The notes under the pieces are model-generated. The model had not been told where the DNA came from. It did not search any database and worked only from the letters and a program-made list of their open reading frames with translations. This document shows positions 24,237 to 33,179 of a stretch of 64,000 bases of DNA, piece by piece (the stretch's first letter is position 1; every line of letters starts with the position of its first letter). The stretch is from Candidatus Saccharimonadota bacterium (lineage in GTDB: Bacteria > Patescibacteriota > Saccharimonadia > Saccharimonadales > UBA4665), in contig JAGXIT010000004.1 of the NCBI GenBank assembly GCA_024635495.1, positions 62,001 to 126,000 of the forward strand. The letters are read 5' to 3'. A program made the position numbers and the translations under genes.

Positions 24237-25643
24237 TTACTTCTGCCTTGCTCGATTTTTTATGTTTTTGCGCTGGATGCCGCTGCGCTCTGGCTTGGTT
24301 GGGCTATTGCCATGCTTGTGGCGGTCAGCCTTTTCGATGAACCAGAATTGTACAGCTGTACCTTCGAAGTCGAATTTGTAGCGAAGCTCACGCTCCATGA
24401 ATCGTTTGTAGCTCCAGTGGAGGAACTTTGTGTGCGAACCGAACACCTTGAAGGCTGGTATCGGGTTGTCGTCTTCCTGAACCATGTAATTGAGCTTTGG
24501 TGCACGGTTTTTGAGCCCGGCTGGTGGGTGCTTGGCTATGACGCTGCCGAGCCAAACATTGAGTGTGCGGGTGGTGATACGGGTCTTGCGGCGTTCCGCG
24601 ATCTGCAAGACTAGATCAAATAACTTAGAGACGTTCTGACCAGTGACACTACTGGTGAAAATCAGTGGCGCCCAAGGTACAAAATCAAAAATGTGTGCAA
24701 TCTCTGGTGCGAGTGAATCTCTGGTATATGCATCTTTGCCTTCGACAGAATCCCATTTGCTGACGACAAGTACGAGGCCCTTGCCCGCTTCCTTAACCAT
24801 GCCAGCGATTTTTTGGTCGAGACCAGTATTCATCTCATTTACATCCATTAGCAAGAAACACACATCGGCTTGTTCGATAGCCGCGAGGCTTCGTATGACG
24901 CTAAAGTGCTCGATGCCCACACCGATTTTGCCAGGGCGTCTGATACCGGCAGTATCCATAATCTCAAGCTCACGACCTCTGTAGCGGACAACTGCACGAT
25001 TGATGTCCCTTGTGGTGCCGGCGCGGTCTGCGACGATGGCTTGCTGTTTCTTCGCTAGGGAGTTGAATAGCGCGCTTTTGCCAACATTTGGGCGGCCTAG
25101 GAGCGCGACACGGAGACGATCGTTATCTTCTATCTCTGAGGCTTGCGGAATATGTGTGATGAGGCTATCGAGTAGCTCGTCGACGCCCCTGCGCTGGGTG
25201 GTGCTGGTCGGGAAGATGGCGCTGATGCCGAGTCGTTTGAAGTCATCGAGGTCGCTGCCTCGGGCTCTATCTACCTTGTTGAGGATTAAGAATACAGGCT
25301 TTTTGCTCTTAAGTGCGATGCGGGCGATGCGGCGGTCTTCTTCATTGATGGCGACGTTCGCCTCGACCACAACCCAGATGATATCGGCACTATCTGCTGC
25401 CTGCGTGATTTGCTCTTGGATAGTAAACTCGAAGTCATCGGCCGCATCCTTCATACCAGCGGTATCGATGAGCCAGAATTGGTGCTCGTGCCACTGTGCC
25501 TTTGATGCAATACTGTCACGTGTCGTACCGGCCTCGCGTGCGACGATGGCTTCGCGGCGTTCGAGGATAGCATTAAAAAGGCTGCTTTTTCCCACATTAG
25601 CACGCCCGACAATTGCGACGATCGGTAGTTTTTTACTAATCAT
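24237..25643 (-). CDS. der: Ribosome-assembly GTPase Der (EngA)
   Basis: 468 residues with two tandem GTPase domains. G1 motifs are GRANVGKSSLFN (about 13) and GRPNVGKSALFN (about 186), with DTAGM and DTAGIRRPG as G3 and NKVD and SKWD as G4; a KH-like C-terminal domain and a basic tail (KNIKNRARQK) follow. Der is required for 50S subunit maturation. A TATAAT box (25652-25657) ends 8 nt before the ATG. pth follows in the same direction. Confidence 0.96.
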   Translation of the reverse strand: MISKKLPIVAIVGRANVGKSSLFNAILERREAIVAREAGTTRDSIASKAQWHEHQFWLIDTAGMKDAADDFEFTIQEQITQAADSADIIWVVVEANVAINEEDRRIARIALKSKKPVFLILNKVDRARGSDLDDFKRLGISAIFPTSTTQRRGVDELLDSLITHIPQASEIEDNDRLRVALLGRPNVGKSALFNSLAKKQQAIVADRAGTTRDINRAVVRYRGRELEIMDTAGIRRPGKIGVGIEHFSVIRSLAAIEQADVCFLLMDVNEMNTGLDQKIAGMVKEAGKGLVLVVSKWDSVEGKDAYTRDSLAPEIAHIFDFVPWAPLIFTSSVTGQNVSKLFDLVLQIAERRKTRITTRTLNVWLGSVIAKHPPAGLKNRAPKLNYMVQEDDNPIPAFKVFGSHTKFLHWSYKRFMERELRYKFDFEGTAVQFWFIEKADRHKHGNSPTKPERSGIQRKNIKNRARQK

Positions 25644-25651
25644 TTGTTGTC

Positions 25652-25657
25652 ATTATA
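25652..25657 (-). promoter_or_regulatory. -10 box TATAAT of der (leaderless)
   Basis: Perfect TATAAT on the minus strand, 8 nt before the ATG at 25643. Confidence 0.7.
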
Positions 25658-25730
25658 ACAGATATGAACACAAAATGACACCCCTAGAAGGCCTCTGAAT
25701 TGCGCGTAGGGATTATTGGCGATTATGGAT

Positions 25731-26399
25731 TTAAGTAGTAGTCACAGACTTGGTTTTACCTAAAGCAAGTGTGTTGAGCGAGTATGGACCGAAGGTTGTA
25801 CGGTTGAGCTCTGGGACACCGTAGCCGAGGGCAGAAAACGTGCGGCGTATCTGTCGATTACGGCCTTCTCGCATCGTGACACGGATACGTGAGCGGCGGG
25901 GATTCAGTATTTCAATCTGGAATGTACTGTTGCCGTCTTCGAGCATGACGCCATGGTCAGATATCATCTGTTGGTGCAGTGGCTCTAGCGGCTGGCTGAG
26001 TCTTGCCTCGTACACTTTAACCTTTTGGTATTTCGGGTGCGTTAGCTCGTTGGCAAGGTCACCATCGTCTGTCAAAAGAAGCAGACCTGAAGAAAACTTG
26101 TCGAGTCTTCCGACTGGTTGCAGGCGCTCATACGCTTTTGGCAAGATGTCATAAATTGTTTCACTGCCCTGCCCATCCCTGGAGCAAACATAGCCGACAG
26201 GCTTATTAAACATAATAGTCGTATGATTCATGACAGGCCGTACGCGAACATCATCTAGTAATACGATGTCTGTATCCCCTACGTCAGCTCCCGGTCCCGG
26301 AACATTGTCATTGATAGTTACACGACCATTGGCTATAGCTTCGTCGGCTGCCCGACGACTAAGGGGTGTGCTAGCTGCGATGTATTTGTTGATTCTCAC
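25731..26399 (-). CDS. RsuA/RluB-family rRNA pseudouridine synthase
   Basis: 222 residues. N-terminal S4 RNA-binding domain (MRINKYIAASTPLSRRAADEAI, GRVTIN) and a catalytic domain with VGRLDKFSSGLLLLTDDG, whose Asp is the nucleophile, and REGRNRQIRRTFSALGY. It isomerises a uridine in 16S or 23S rRNA; RsuA, RluB and RluE/F members cannot be told apart here. GTG start. It lies between der and a two-component regulator on the same strand. Confidence 0.9.
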   Translation of the reverse strand: MRINKYIAASTPLSRRAADEAIANGRVTINDNVPGPGADVGDTDIVLLDDVRVRPVMNHTTIMFNKPVGYVCSRDGQGSETIYDILPKAYERLQPVGRLDKFSSGLLLLTDDGDLANELTHPKYQKVKVYEARLSQPLEPLHQQMISDHGVMLEDGNSTFQIEILNPRRSRIRVTMREGRNRQIRRTFSALGYGVPELNRTTFGPYSLNTLALGKTKSVTTT

Positions 26400-26423
26400 G
26401 GTTTAAGCGTACACCAAATGGGC

Positions 26424-27887
26424 CTAGAGAGCGATGCTATTTGGATCGACGCCCGATCCTGTTTTTTGCTCGGCTTGTGGTTGCTGTGGTTGTTCTGGCT
26501 GTTGTGCTACATCTCCAACTTCTGGTGCTGGAGCCTCGGTACCCGCTGTTGCTTCTTCCCTGGCGAGTAATTCATCGAGGTTTGGCCTGGTATTTTCGCC
26601 ACTGATTGGCTGAATTACTTTTTTGCCCGAGACTTGCTGAAACTCATTATCTGGTGTCGTTGTCTCTGGGCTCGTTGGAGCCCCTGGTGTGGGCGGTGGT
26701 GTGACTGACTCAGCTGGTGTGGGTGGAACAGTCTCGGCTGCTACGGGCGCAGGTGGCATGGAGACGGGCTCGCTAGTGTTTACTGCCGGGCCATCGTTTG
26801 GTGGCATCTGAGGGGTAATGATCTGCGGTTCAGTAGGACTGCTAGCAGGCGTTTCTGGCATTTCGGGTGCGGGGGTCTCTGCAAGCGCTGGGTCACTATC
26901 CGGAGCTGGCTTTTGGCTCGGTGGCAATGCTGGCTCTGGCGGTGCATTGACTGCTTGGGTCAAATCTTTCACTGCTTCGTTTATGAGGTTTTCTTGATTT
27001 GTGGATACCGTAGATTCTGGGTTAGCAGATGGTACTGGTTGAGTTGTCGTTTCCTGAGAAGTAGGGTCTGCTGGTTCGACTGGAGCCGTATTCGCAAAGG
27101 TGTTAATCTGGTCTTCAACCGTCGCTTCCTCTGAGGCCATAGTTTGAGCCTCTGGAGCGACGATCACTGGTTCGGTGGGTGCTTCTGCCGGTGCTGCTGG
27201 CTCAACTGGAGTAGGCTCTGGTGCTTCTGGGGCTGGTGTTTCAGCTACAGGCATCTCTGGGGTGGCTAAAGCTTCTTGTGGAGCGGGCGCTTCGACTGTT
27301 TCAGCTGGAGTATCTACGCTTGGCGTGCTGGCGATTTGTGTTTCTGGTGCGGTCTCTGGCGCTGGCGTTACTTCGGCTGGCGCTGGCACAACTTCTGGCA
27401 TGCTTGACTCGGGCGCAGCTGGCGTAGCAACAACTGCTTGTGGCTCTTCGGCTGGTGTTGTCGCTTCTACGCTGGCAGTTTCCGGCGCTTCAGGTGTTGC
27501 GGGTGTCTCTGTGGCTGCCCCTTCGCCTAGAAGTTCCTTGGCGGCATTGACGATATCCTCGAGTGTTACCTGTGATTTTACGAGGTATTTATTTGCACCA
27601 AGCTTGTCAGCTCTAGCTTGATCATCAGACTGGCCGAGAGCGGTCAGCATAATGACCTTTATATCTCGAAGCTCATCGGTATTTCGTAAGATATCCAGCA
27701 TCTCAAAGCCACTAATCCGTGGCATCATTACATCCGAAATTACGAGATCTGGTTTATTTTGCTTCGCAACAACGAGGGCTTCCTCGCCGTTCTGGGCTGT
27801 CACTATATCGTAGCCTTCGGCAGCCAGACGGGCTTCATATATCTCTCGGAGGTTGTTGTCGTCTTCTACAAGGAGTATTTTTGCCAC
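26424..27887 (-). CDS. Response regulator receiver with a 360-residue Pro/Ala/Glu-rich tail
   Basis: 487 residues, GTG start. Residues 1-120 are a canonical receiver: LLVEDDNN (acidic pair), PDLVISDVMMP with the phospho-Asp near 53, and the conserved Lys in KYLVKSQ. Instead of an output domain there follow about 365 low-complexity residues rich in Pro, Ala, Glu and Thr, then a more ordered motif GKKVIQPISGENTRPNLDEL near 430 and a Gln/Pro-rich end. The tail is acidic and probably disordered; it may tether partners or space the receiver. It follows its probable kinase (27940) on the same strand, 52 bases away. Confidence 0.88.
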   Translation of the reverse strand: MAKILLVEDDNNLREIYEARLAAEGYDIVTAQNGEEALVVAKQNKPDLVISDVMMPRISGFEMLDILRNTDELRDIKVIMLTALGQSDDQARADKLGANKYLVKSQVTLEDIVNAAKELLGEGAATETPATPEAPETASVEATTPAEEPQAVVATPAAPESSMPEVVPAPAEVTPAPETAPETQIASTPSVDTPAETVEAPAPQEALATPEMPVAETPAPEAPEPTPVEPAAPAEAPTEPVIVAPEAQTMASEEATVEDQINTFANTAPVEPADPTSQETTTQPVPSANPESTVSTNQENLINEAVKDLTQAVNAPPEPALPPSQKPAPDSDPALAETPAPEMPETPASSPTEPQIITPQMPPNDGPAVNTSEPVSMPPAPVAAETVPPTPAESVTPPPTPGAPTSPETTTPDNEFQQVSGKKVIQPISGENTRPNLDELLAREEATAGTEAPAPEVGDVAQQPEQPQQPQAEQKTGSGVDPNSIAL

Positions 27888-27939
27888 TTTTGTTACGCCT
27901 TTTCTTGCGTATTACGCTTATGTTTATAGATGTAGTATA

Positions 27940-29322
27940 TCATGCTGTTGCTCCAGGTTGTGTGGTGGGTGTTACGAGGTTTTCTGGTTTTGCGGCAGTT
28001 GTGTTTGCGCTGCCAGTTACCTGGGCGTTTGACTCGGCTGCCATAAGTTGTTCGGCGCGCTGCAAGCTTAAACGGGGTAGGTTTATATAAAAGGTACTTC
28101 CTTTACCCACTTCGCTCTCTACCCAGATACGCCCCTTATATAACTCAACAATCTTTCGACAGATAAATAGGCCAAGACCGGTACCGCCGATGGTACGGGT
28201 GGCGCTATTGTCTACTCGGTAGAACTTCTGAAACAAATGAGGTAAATCTTCGGCAGGAATACCCTGACCGGTGTCCCGAACATACACCTGTACTACGCCA
28301 TCATTGCCGGTAAGTCCGAGACTAACCTTGCCCTCAGCGGTGTATTTACAAGCATTGTCAAAGATATTTGTGACAACTTCACGAACCCTGTCAGCATCTA
28401 CATTGACATAGTAGAGAGGGCGAACAACCTTGTTGCCTTCAGTAGAAGTTGCGCTATGGCTTGCATCTTTTATCTCACTATTACCGAAGAGAAACTCGGT
28501 AAATAGACCTTTCTTCTCCGCAGAAAAACGTAGATCTTCTGCAAGTTGTTCTATAAATGAGCCCATCTCGACAACGCTTGGGTGGCTAACCAGGCGTCCG
28601 TCTTCTGCTTTTGCGCTCGTGAGGAGATCTTGGAAGAGTTGGCCAAGATGCTGTGTGCTCGAATGGGCTTTTTCTAAGTATCCCTTCGCGCGGCCATCGA
28701 TGGTCGCGACTTTGTCATTTAGAGCTAAACTTAGGTACCCTTCTATTGCCGCAACGGGGGTACGCATCTCATGGCTTGCGGTGCTAATGAACTCAGCTCG
28801 CTGATTCTCTTGGGCTCTCTCTTCGCTCACATCACGAAAGACAGCGACAAGCCCCGTAGTGTGTTCTGCTGAATCAGCTAGTGGCGACACACTGAAGCTA
28901 GTAGAAATGCTTGTGCCGGATTTGATGAGCATGTTTGCACTATCGTTTCTGGTCTGCTTGCCAGAGCTAAAAACCTTGGCAATAGGAGTTTCCTCTGCGG
29001 GTAGCTCCTCACCCTTTGTATCTGTAAATTTGAGTACTGAGCGCCAATCGAGACCTTCAGCCTCGTTCCTCGCCCAACCAGTGGTCGTGACAGCTCCTTG
29101 ATTGAAATGACGAATGATTTGTTGATCATCAATCAGCACGACGCCGTCTTGAATGGCACCAAGTATGATGGCTGATTTTTCCTTCTCATTTTGCAGGCTG
29201 CTCGCAAGGCGATTAGTGCTATTGGCACCCTTGTTGGCTTTACGTTTTTTTGCCAATAGAATAACAACCGCTACAAGTACCAGTAAAACTATCCCACCAC
29301 CGATAATAAAGATTTGTTGCAT
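27940..29322 (-). CDS. Membrane PAS sensor histidine kinase
   Basis: 460 residues. A single membrane helix at 3-24 is followed directly by a basic stretch, so there is no extracytoplasmic sensor. A PAS domain (about 50-165), a HisKA domain with SHEMRTPVAAIEGY (phospho-His about 187) and a HATPase domain with NIFDNACKYT, DTGQGIP and GTGLGLFI follow. The C-terminal 40 residues are Ala/Thr/Pro-rich. It presumably phosphorylates the downstream receiver at 26424. The input signal, read by the PAS domain, is unknown. Confidence 0.9.
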   Translation of the reverse strand: MQQIFIIGGGIVLLVLVAVVILLAKKRKANKGANSTNRLASSLQNEKEKSAIILGAIQDGVVLIDDQQIIRHFNQGAVTTTGWARNEAEGLDWRSVLKFTDTKGEELPAEETPIAKVFSSGKQTRNDSANMLIKSGTSISTSFSVSPLADSAEHTTGLVAVFRDVSEERAQENQRAEFISTASHEMRTPVAAIEGYLSLALNDKVATIDGRAKGYLEKAHSSTQHLGQLFQDLLTSAKAEDGRLVSHPSVVEMGSFIEQLAEDLRFSAEKKGLFTEFLFGNSEIKDASHSATSTEGNKVVRPLYYVNVDADRVREVVTNIFDNACKYTAEGKVSLGLTGNDGVVQVYVRDTGQGIPAEDLPHLFQKFYRVDNSATRTIGGTGLGLFICRKIVELYKGRIWVESEVGKGSTFYINLPRLSLQRAEQLMAAESNAQVTGSANTTAAKPENLVTPTTQPGATA

Positions 29323-29376
29323 ATACTAAACGCTTATGTATAGTATCTGTTTTTTGCCTGTTTTATGCAAGCGTCA

Positions 29377-30231
29377 CTAGAGGTTTTGTATGAGCAGGAT
29401 GAGCGTAAGCGCGAAACCGGTGAGGTAGTTTAGCCACAGGAAGCGCCGCCAAGCAGCGTTTATTGCCGCAGAGGTTCTATCGGTAATAGACAGAAAGGGG
29501 GTGAGATTCACTGCATACAGTAAGCCAAAAAGAGCGATTATCACAGTTGGCCCACCCTGGCTTACGATGATACCTGTGGTGATTAAATAAAATATACCTG
29601 ATAGCCACAACGTTGCGCGGGCGCCAATGTATGTCGCAATAGAGTGTATATGCGCTTTTCTGTCGGGTAGGATATCTTGGATCGCACCAAACGCGTGAGA
29701 GGCTATCCCCCACAAACCAAATGCTACAGTGTATTGCAGCCATGCGTCTGGCCAGCTAATAAGACTAAAGCCAAATAGCATCGGCCCAACGAAATGCAGA
29801 CTGCTGGTGAGCGAGTCAAGACCTGGGCGTTCCTTGAACCGTAGCTTTGGTACTGAATATGCGAGCGCAAGGGCCACGACCCCTAAAAGTAGCAGAGCTG
29901 AAGCCACATTACCCGCAAGCAGTAGGTATATTCCAAGCGGCAGATTTACATACCAGGTTGCTCGGATGATAGTCGGATGAAATTTGCGCTGCTCACGCAT
30001 CCCTTCAATACCGCCCTTTCGTGGGTTTTGTATGTCTGATTCGTAATCAAATACGTCATTTATGCCGTACATCATGAGGTTGTATGGAATCAAAAAATAG
30101 AGCGTGCCAATGATGAACGTGATGTCTATCCGGCCGCCAGAGGCGAGATAGGCTGCTGCAAATGGGAATGCCGTGTTTGGCCACGAGATTGGCCGTGAAA
30201 TCATGAGCAAACGAGTAATTGTGCTACGCAT
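29377..30231 (-). CDS. crtEb: UbiA-family prenyltransferase, lycopene elongase type
   Basis: 284 residues with about eight membrane helices. First Asp-rich motif INDVFDYESD followed by IQNPRKGG, and second motif QDILPDRKAH, as in lycopene elongases (CrtEb/LyeJ) that add C5 dimethylallyl units to each end of lycopene. Last gene of the carotenoid operon, overlapping crtYf by 8 bases; AAGGAGAA precedes the ATG at 30231, so this start is preferred to 30249. Other UbiA roles are possible in principle, but position and motifs favour C50 carotenoid synthesis. Confidence 0.82.
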   Translation of the reverse strand: MRSTITRLLMISRPISWPNTAFPFAAAYLASGGRIDITFIIGTLYFLIPYNLMMYGINDVFDYESDIQNPRKGGIEGMREQRKFHPTIIRATWYVNLPLGIYLLLAGNVASALLLLGVVALALAYSVPKLRFKERPGLDSLTSSLHFVGPMLFGFSLISWPDAWLQYTVAFGLWGIASHAFGAIQDILPDRKAHIHSIATYIGARATLWLSGIFYLITTGIIVSQGGPTVIIALFGLLYAVNLTPFLSITDRTSAAINAAWRRFLWLNYLTGFALTLILLIQNL

Positions 30232-30520
30232 GTGTTTTCTCCTTGCCAAAATGCTTCCAAACTACGGGAGTTATGAACACGGCCAAGATCGGGTAGCAAA
30301 AATCTTCAACTGGGGCTGCCCAGATACGTAAGCCGAGAATATAAGAAGAGTTGTAGTCTATGATGCTTTGGAGAACCAGTATAGAGTCAAATATGAGTGT
30401 CAACAGTAGGACCAGCCCGAGTGCAATTATATGCGCACGAGACAGTTTAAGGCTGCGTCGTCGAGAAATCAGCAGTGCGGTCGCCATGACCACGATATTT
30501 AGGAGGATGTATCGGGCCAT
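30224..30520 (-). CDS. crtYf: Carotenoid cyclase subunit, CrtYf/CrtYd type
   Basis: 98 residues, three membrane helices. The cyclase motif appears as APVEDFCYPI (PxED form) near 75. The family works as a heterodimer of two small subunits cyclising the ends of lycopene or of its C50 derivative. The ATG at 30520 lies within the end of the partner gene (22-base overlap), typical of coupled crtYe/crtYf pairs. Which ring type (beta, gamma or epsilon) is formed cannot be read from the sequence. Confidence 0.8.
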   Translation of the reverse strand: MARYILLNIVVMATALLISRRRSLKLSRAHIIALGLVLLLTLIFDSILVLQSIIDYNSSYILGLRIWAAPVEDFCYPILAVFITPVVWKHFGKEKTHA

Positions 30521-30819
30521 CTTCGCTCCATTGTTCTTATCAGCAGCAGTGTTGTGTAGGAAAGTAATACGATGAAGAAGAGCTCTTCGATTGGAAATTC
30601 GGGTGCGAGCCGTACCGGCAGTGTGTATTGGCTGTCGCCGTGTAGGAATATACCGAGCGAAATCCCCAGTAAATCCCAAAATACAAAGATGCCCGACATG
30701 ACCGCCAGAGTTTTGAGGGTTCGTTTGCAATCATACCAAACCGCCAGCTTATATCGCCAATCCAGTACTGCCAGACCGCTAAGAGCCATAAGTAAACTCG
30801 CAAGATACACGAACTGCAT
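30499..30819 (-). CDS. crtYe: Carotenoid cyclase subunit, CrtYe/CrtYc type
   Basis: 106 residues, three membrane helices, with the cyclase signature PEFPIEELFF (PxEE) near 75. Partner of the following subunit. The start follows the crtI stop by two bases and has AAGGCGAG upstream. In actinobacteria the paired subunits give C50 rings when combined with a lycopene elongase and C40 rings when not; the presence of the elongase gene favours the former. Confidence 0.8.
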   Translation of the reverse strand: MQFVYLASLLMALSGLAVLDWRYKLAVWYDCKRTLKTLAVMSGIFVFWDLLGISLGIFLHGDSQYTLPVRLAPEFPIEELFFIVLLSYTTLLLIRTMERRWPDTSS

Positions 30820-30821
30820 GC

Positions 30822-32357
30822 TTACGTACTCGCCTTCTCATCAAATTTGATGTGCGAGATGGGGCCATTGCTTTTATCATCGACGATGCGTTTGTAAACC
30901 AGCTCGGCACTGATCAGGCACATCGGCATCCCAACACCGGGTATTGTGGAGCCACCAACGTAGTAGAGGTTCTTGACCTTCTTGCTGTAGTTTTGAGTGC
31001 GGAAAATAGCAGTTTGCTTAAGCGTGTGACCCGGACCAAGCATGCTGTACTGCCACGATTGAAATTGTGCTTTGAAGTCGGCTGGTCCCATGGTGTGTTT
31101 GTAGACGATTCTTGAAGTCAGGTCGGTTATGCCGGCCATTCGTTCTATCTGCGAAATAGTCTGTGACTCGAGGTTTTTTTGCATTTTGGCAGTGAGTGTG
31201 ACCCCGGCGGGCAATGGTACTAAAACCACCAGAGCCTCGTGTCCTTTAGGTGCAAGCTCCGGTTCTGTCTCGGTTGTCTTACTGATGTATAAAGACGCAG
31301 GGTTCGGGATGGTCTTGGTCTCGTAAATTGCCTCAAAGTTTTCTCTCCAGCTGTCGACGAACAGCAAATCGTGATGAGCGAGCTCAGGCAATTTACCCTT
31401 CACGCCCAGGTAGAGCAGTAATGCGCTCGGTCCACTGACTTTCTTGTCCCAGTACGCCTCTGGATAACTTTGCTGTGCTGACGGCAACATGGCAGTTTCA
31501 GTGTGGTGCAAATCTGCATTTGATATGACTAGGTCGGCAGAAGCGCTTTTTCCAGAAGCAAGCTGAATGCCGGTAACGTGACCTGCCTGCGTGATAATTT
31601 TCTTTACAGTACTACTGTAGTGATACGTAACTCCTGCTTCCTCGCTGAGCTTGGCCATTTTTTCGATAAGCTTGTATATCCCCCCACGCGGATAGTAGAC
31701 TCCCTGGTCGAAATCGAGCGCACCCATCAGGGTGTAGAGGGCGGGAGTTTTGTACGGCGAGGCGCCCAAAAATACACTGCTATATTCGAGTATCATTTTG
31801 AGATGCGGGTGCGTGAAATAGTGACTGACTTCTTGATCAAACGAGCGCCCGAGTAGTCTCAAGAACTTCGGGGCATTACGCAGCACTTCGAGACTAAAAA
31901 TTCCGCGAATTGATTGAAAGTTCGTGTAGAGAAAATGCTTCATCGATAGCTTGTACAGCAACGATGCCTGCGCGGTGTAGCGCCTGAGCTGTTTGCCCGC
32001 CCCTGGCTCAGTTATCTCAAATTTTGCTTGGTTTTCAACCTGGTCTGCGCCAATAGTTATCGGGGCGCCATTCTCAAAAAATACTTTATAGGCAGGGTCA
32101 AGACGAACGACATCAAGTTGAGCTGCTGTGGTCGTGTTACAGAGCGCAAAAAAATGTTCAAATACTTCGGGCATGAGATACCACGATGGACCAGTATCGA
32201 AGCTAAATCCTTCAGCTTGATGTAGGCCAGCACGACCGCCTGGTTTCGCATGCTGTTCGTATAGCTCTACTTCATAACCAGCCTTCGAAAGATATGTTGC
32301 GGTGGCGATGCCGCCTATGCCGGCACCGATGACGATCGCCTTTTTGGGTGTACTCAC
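30822..32357 (-). CDS. crtI: Phytoene desaturase
   Basis: 511 residues, the usual CrtI length. N-terminal FAD-binding VIGAGIGGIATATYLSKAGY and the GGRAGLHQAEGFSFDTGPSWY segment, and the C-terminal FAD/substrate motif YYVGGSTIPGVGMP with LISAELVYKRI. CrtI converts phytoene stepwise to lycopene (neurosporene or more desaturated products are possible). It overlaps the crtB stop by ATGA and precedes the cyclase pair. Confidence 0.93.
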   Translation of the reverse strand: MSTPKKAIVIGAGIGGIATATYLSKAGYEVELYEQHAKPGGRAGLHQAEGFSFDTGPSWYLMPEVFEHFFALCNTTTAAQLDVVRLDPAYKVFFENGAPITIGADQVENQAKFEITEPGAGKQLRRYTAQASLLYKLSMKHFLYTNFQSIRGIFSLEVLRNAPKFLRLLGRSFDQEVSHYFTHPHLKMILEYSSVFLGASPYKTPALYTLMGALDFDQGVYYPRGGIYKLIEKMAKLSEEAGVTYHYSSTVKKIITQAGHVTGIQLASGKSASADLVISNADLHHTETAMLPSAQQSYPEAYWDKKVSGPSALLLYLGVKGKLPELAHHDLLFVDSWRENFEAIYETKTIPNPASLYISKTTETEPELAPKGHEALVVLVPLPAGVTLTAKMQKNLESQTISQIERMAGITDLTSRIVYKHTMGPADFKAQFQSWQYSMLGPGHTLKQTAIFRTQNYSKKVKNLYYVGGSTIPGVGMPMCLISAELVYKRIVDDKSNGPISHIKFDEKAST

Positions 32358-33178
32358 AGCCTGCCTCCTGACACTAGGCTACGAATAGCTAGATATACTT
32401 TGACACTCGAAGTTATCCGAATGCGTGATTTTAGGATTTCCTCTGCTGGGGTTGCGCTAAGTTTTTTTGTTAGTGCCATGTACATCGTGTAACTTGCTGC
32501 AACTGCTCTGCGCGTACTTTTCGGCAAAATTTGTATGGCTGTTTTCGCGTTGAGTAAATCGTTCTTGATATCGGCGATGATACTATCTCTGTCTGTATTT
32601 TGGAAATCATCAATTGAAATATTCGGGAAATACGCTCGACCCAATCTCTCGTAATCATCGGCGAGGTCACGGAGGAAGTTTATCTTTTGATAGGCAGCGC
32701 CGAGTGCTCGCGCACCCCGCTCAGTCTCTTTGTATAGTGAAGTATCTCCATCGCAAAATACCTTCAGACACATCAGGCCGATAACTTCAGCTGAGCCGTA
32801 AATATAAGCCTCGTAGTCGTCTGCGGTATATGCATTGCCGATATCCATACGCATGCTCGCGAAAAATGGAGCAATGAGCGATTTTTCTATGCCGTACTGT
32901 TGGGCTGTTTTTGCAAATGCGTGCACGATTGGGTTCGTGCTATAGCCGTCCGTAAGCGCGCGATATGTTTCTGACTCAAGTGTATCGAGCAGCTTGGCTT
33001 GATTGTTGCCTCGGTAGGTATCGACGATTTCGTCTGCGATTCGAACCAGTCCATAAATAGCGTAAATGTGTGGCTGTATATTTTTATCAAACAGGCGACT
33101 ACTCAAGCTGAAAGATGACGAGTAACGAATAGTGAGCGTACGACTTAGCTCTCTACTAACCTCGTCATATAGTTCCAT
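32354..33178 (-). CDS. crtB: Phytoene synthase
   Basis: 274 residues from the ATG at 33178, which directly follows the crtE stop; an in-frame start at 33283 would overlap crtE by 104 bases. First Asp-rich motif ADEIVDTYRG (about 54), the YEAYIYGSAEVIGLMCLKVF segment, and the second motif YQKINFLRDLADDYERLGRAYFP are those of squalene/phytoene synthases. It condenses two geranylgeranyl diphosphates to phytoene. Position between crtE and crtI distinguishes it from squalene synthase. Confidence 0.92.
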   Translation of the reverse strand: MELYDEVSRELSRTLTIRYSSSFSLSSRLFDKNIQPHIYAIYGLVRIADEIVDTYRGNNQAKLLDTLESETYRALTDGYSTNPIVHAFAKTAQQYGIEKSLIAPFFASMRMDIGNAYTADDYEAYIYGSAEVIGLMCLKVFCDGDTSLYKETERGARALGAAYQKINFLRDLADDYERLGRAYFPNISIDDFQNTDRDSIIADIKNDLLNAKTAIQILPKSTRRAVAASYTMYMALTKKLSATPAEEILKSRIRITSSVKVYLAIRSLVSGGRL

Positions 33179-33179
33179 G

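Noticed and set aside
27175-27621. Plus-strand Gly/Ala/Ser-rich open frame of 148 codons
   Set aside because: Antisense shadow of the low-complexity tail of the response regulator at 26424.
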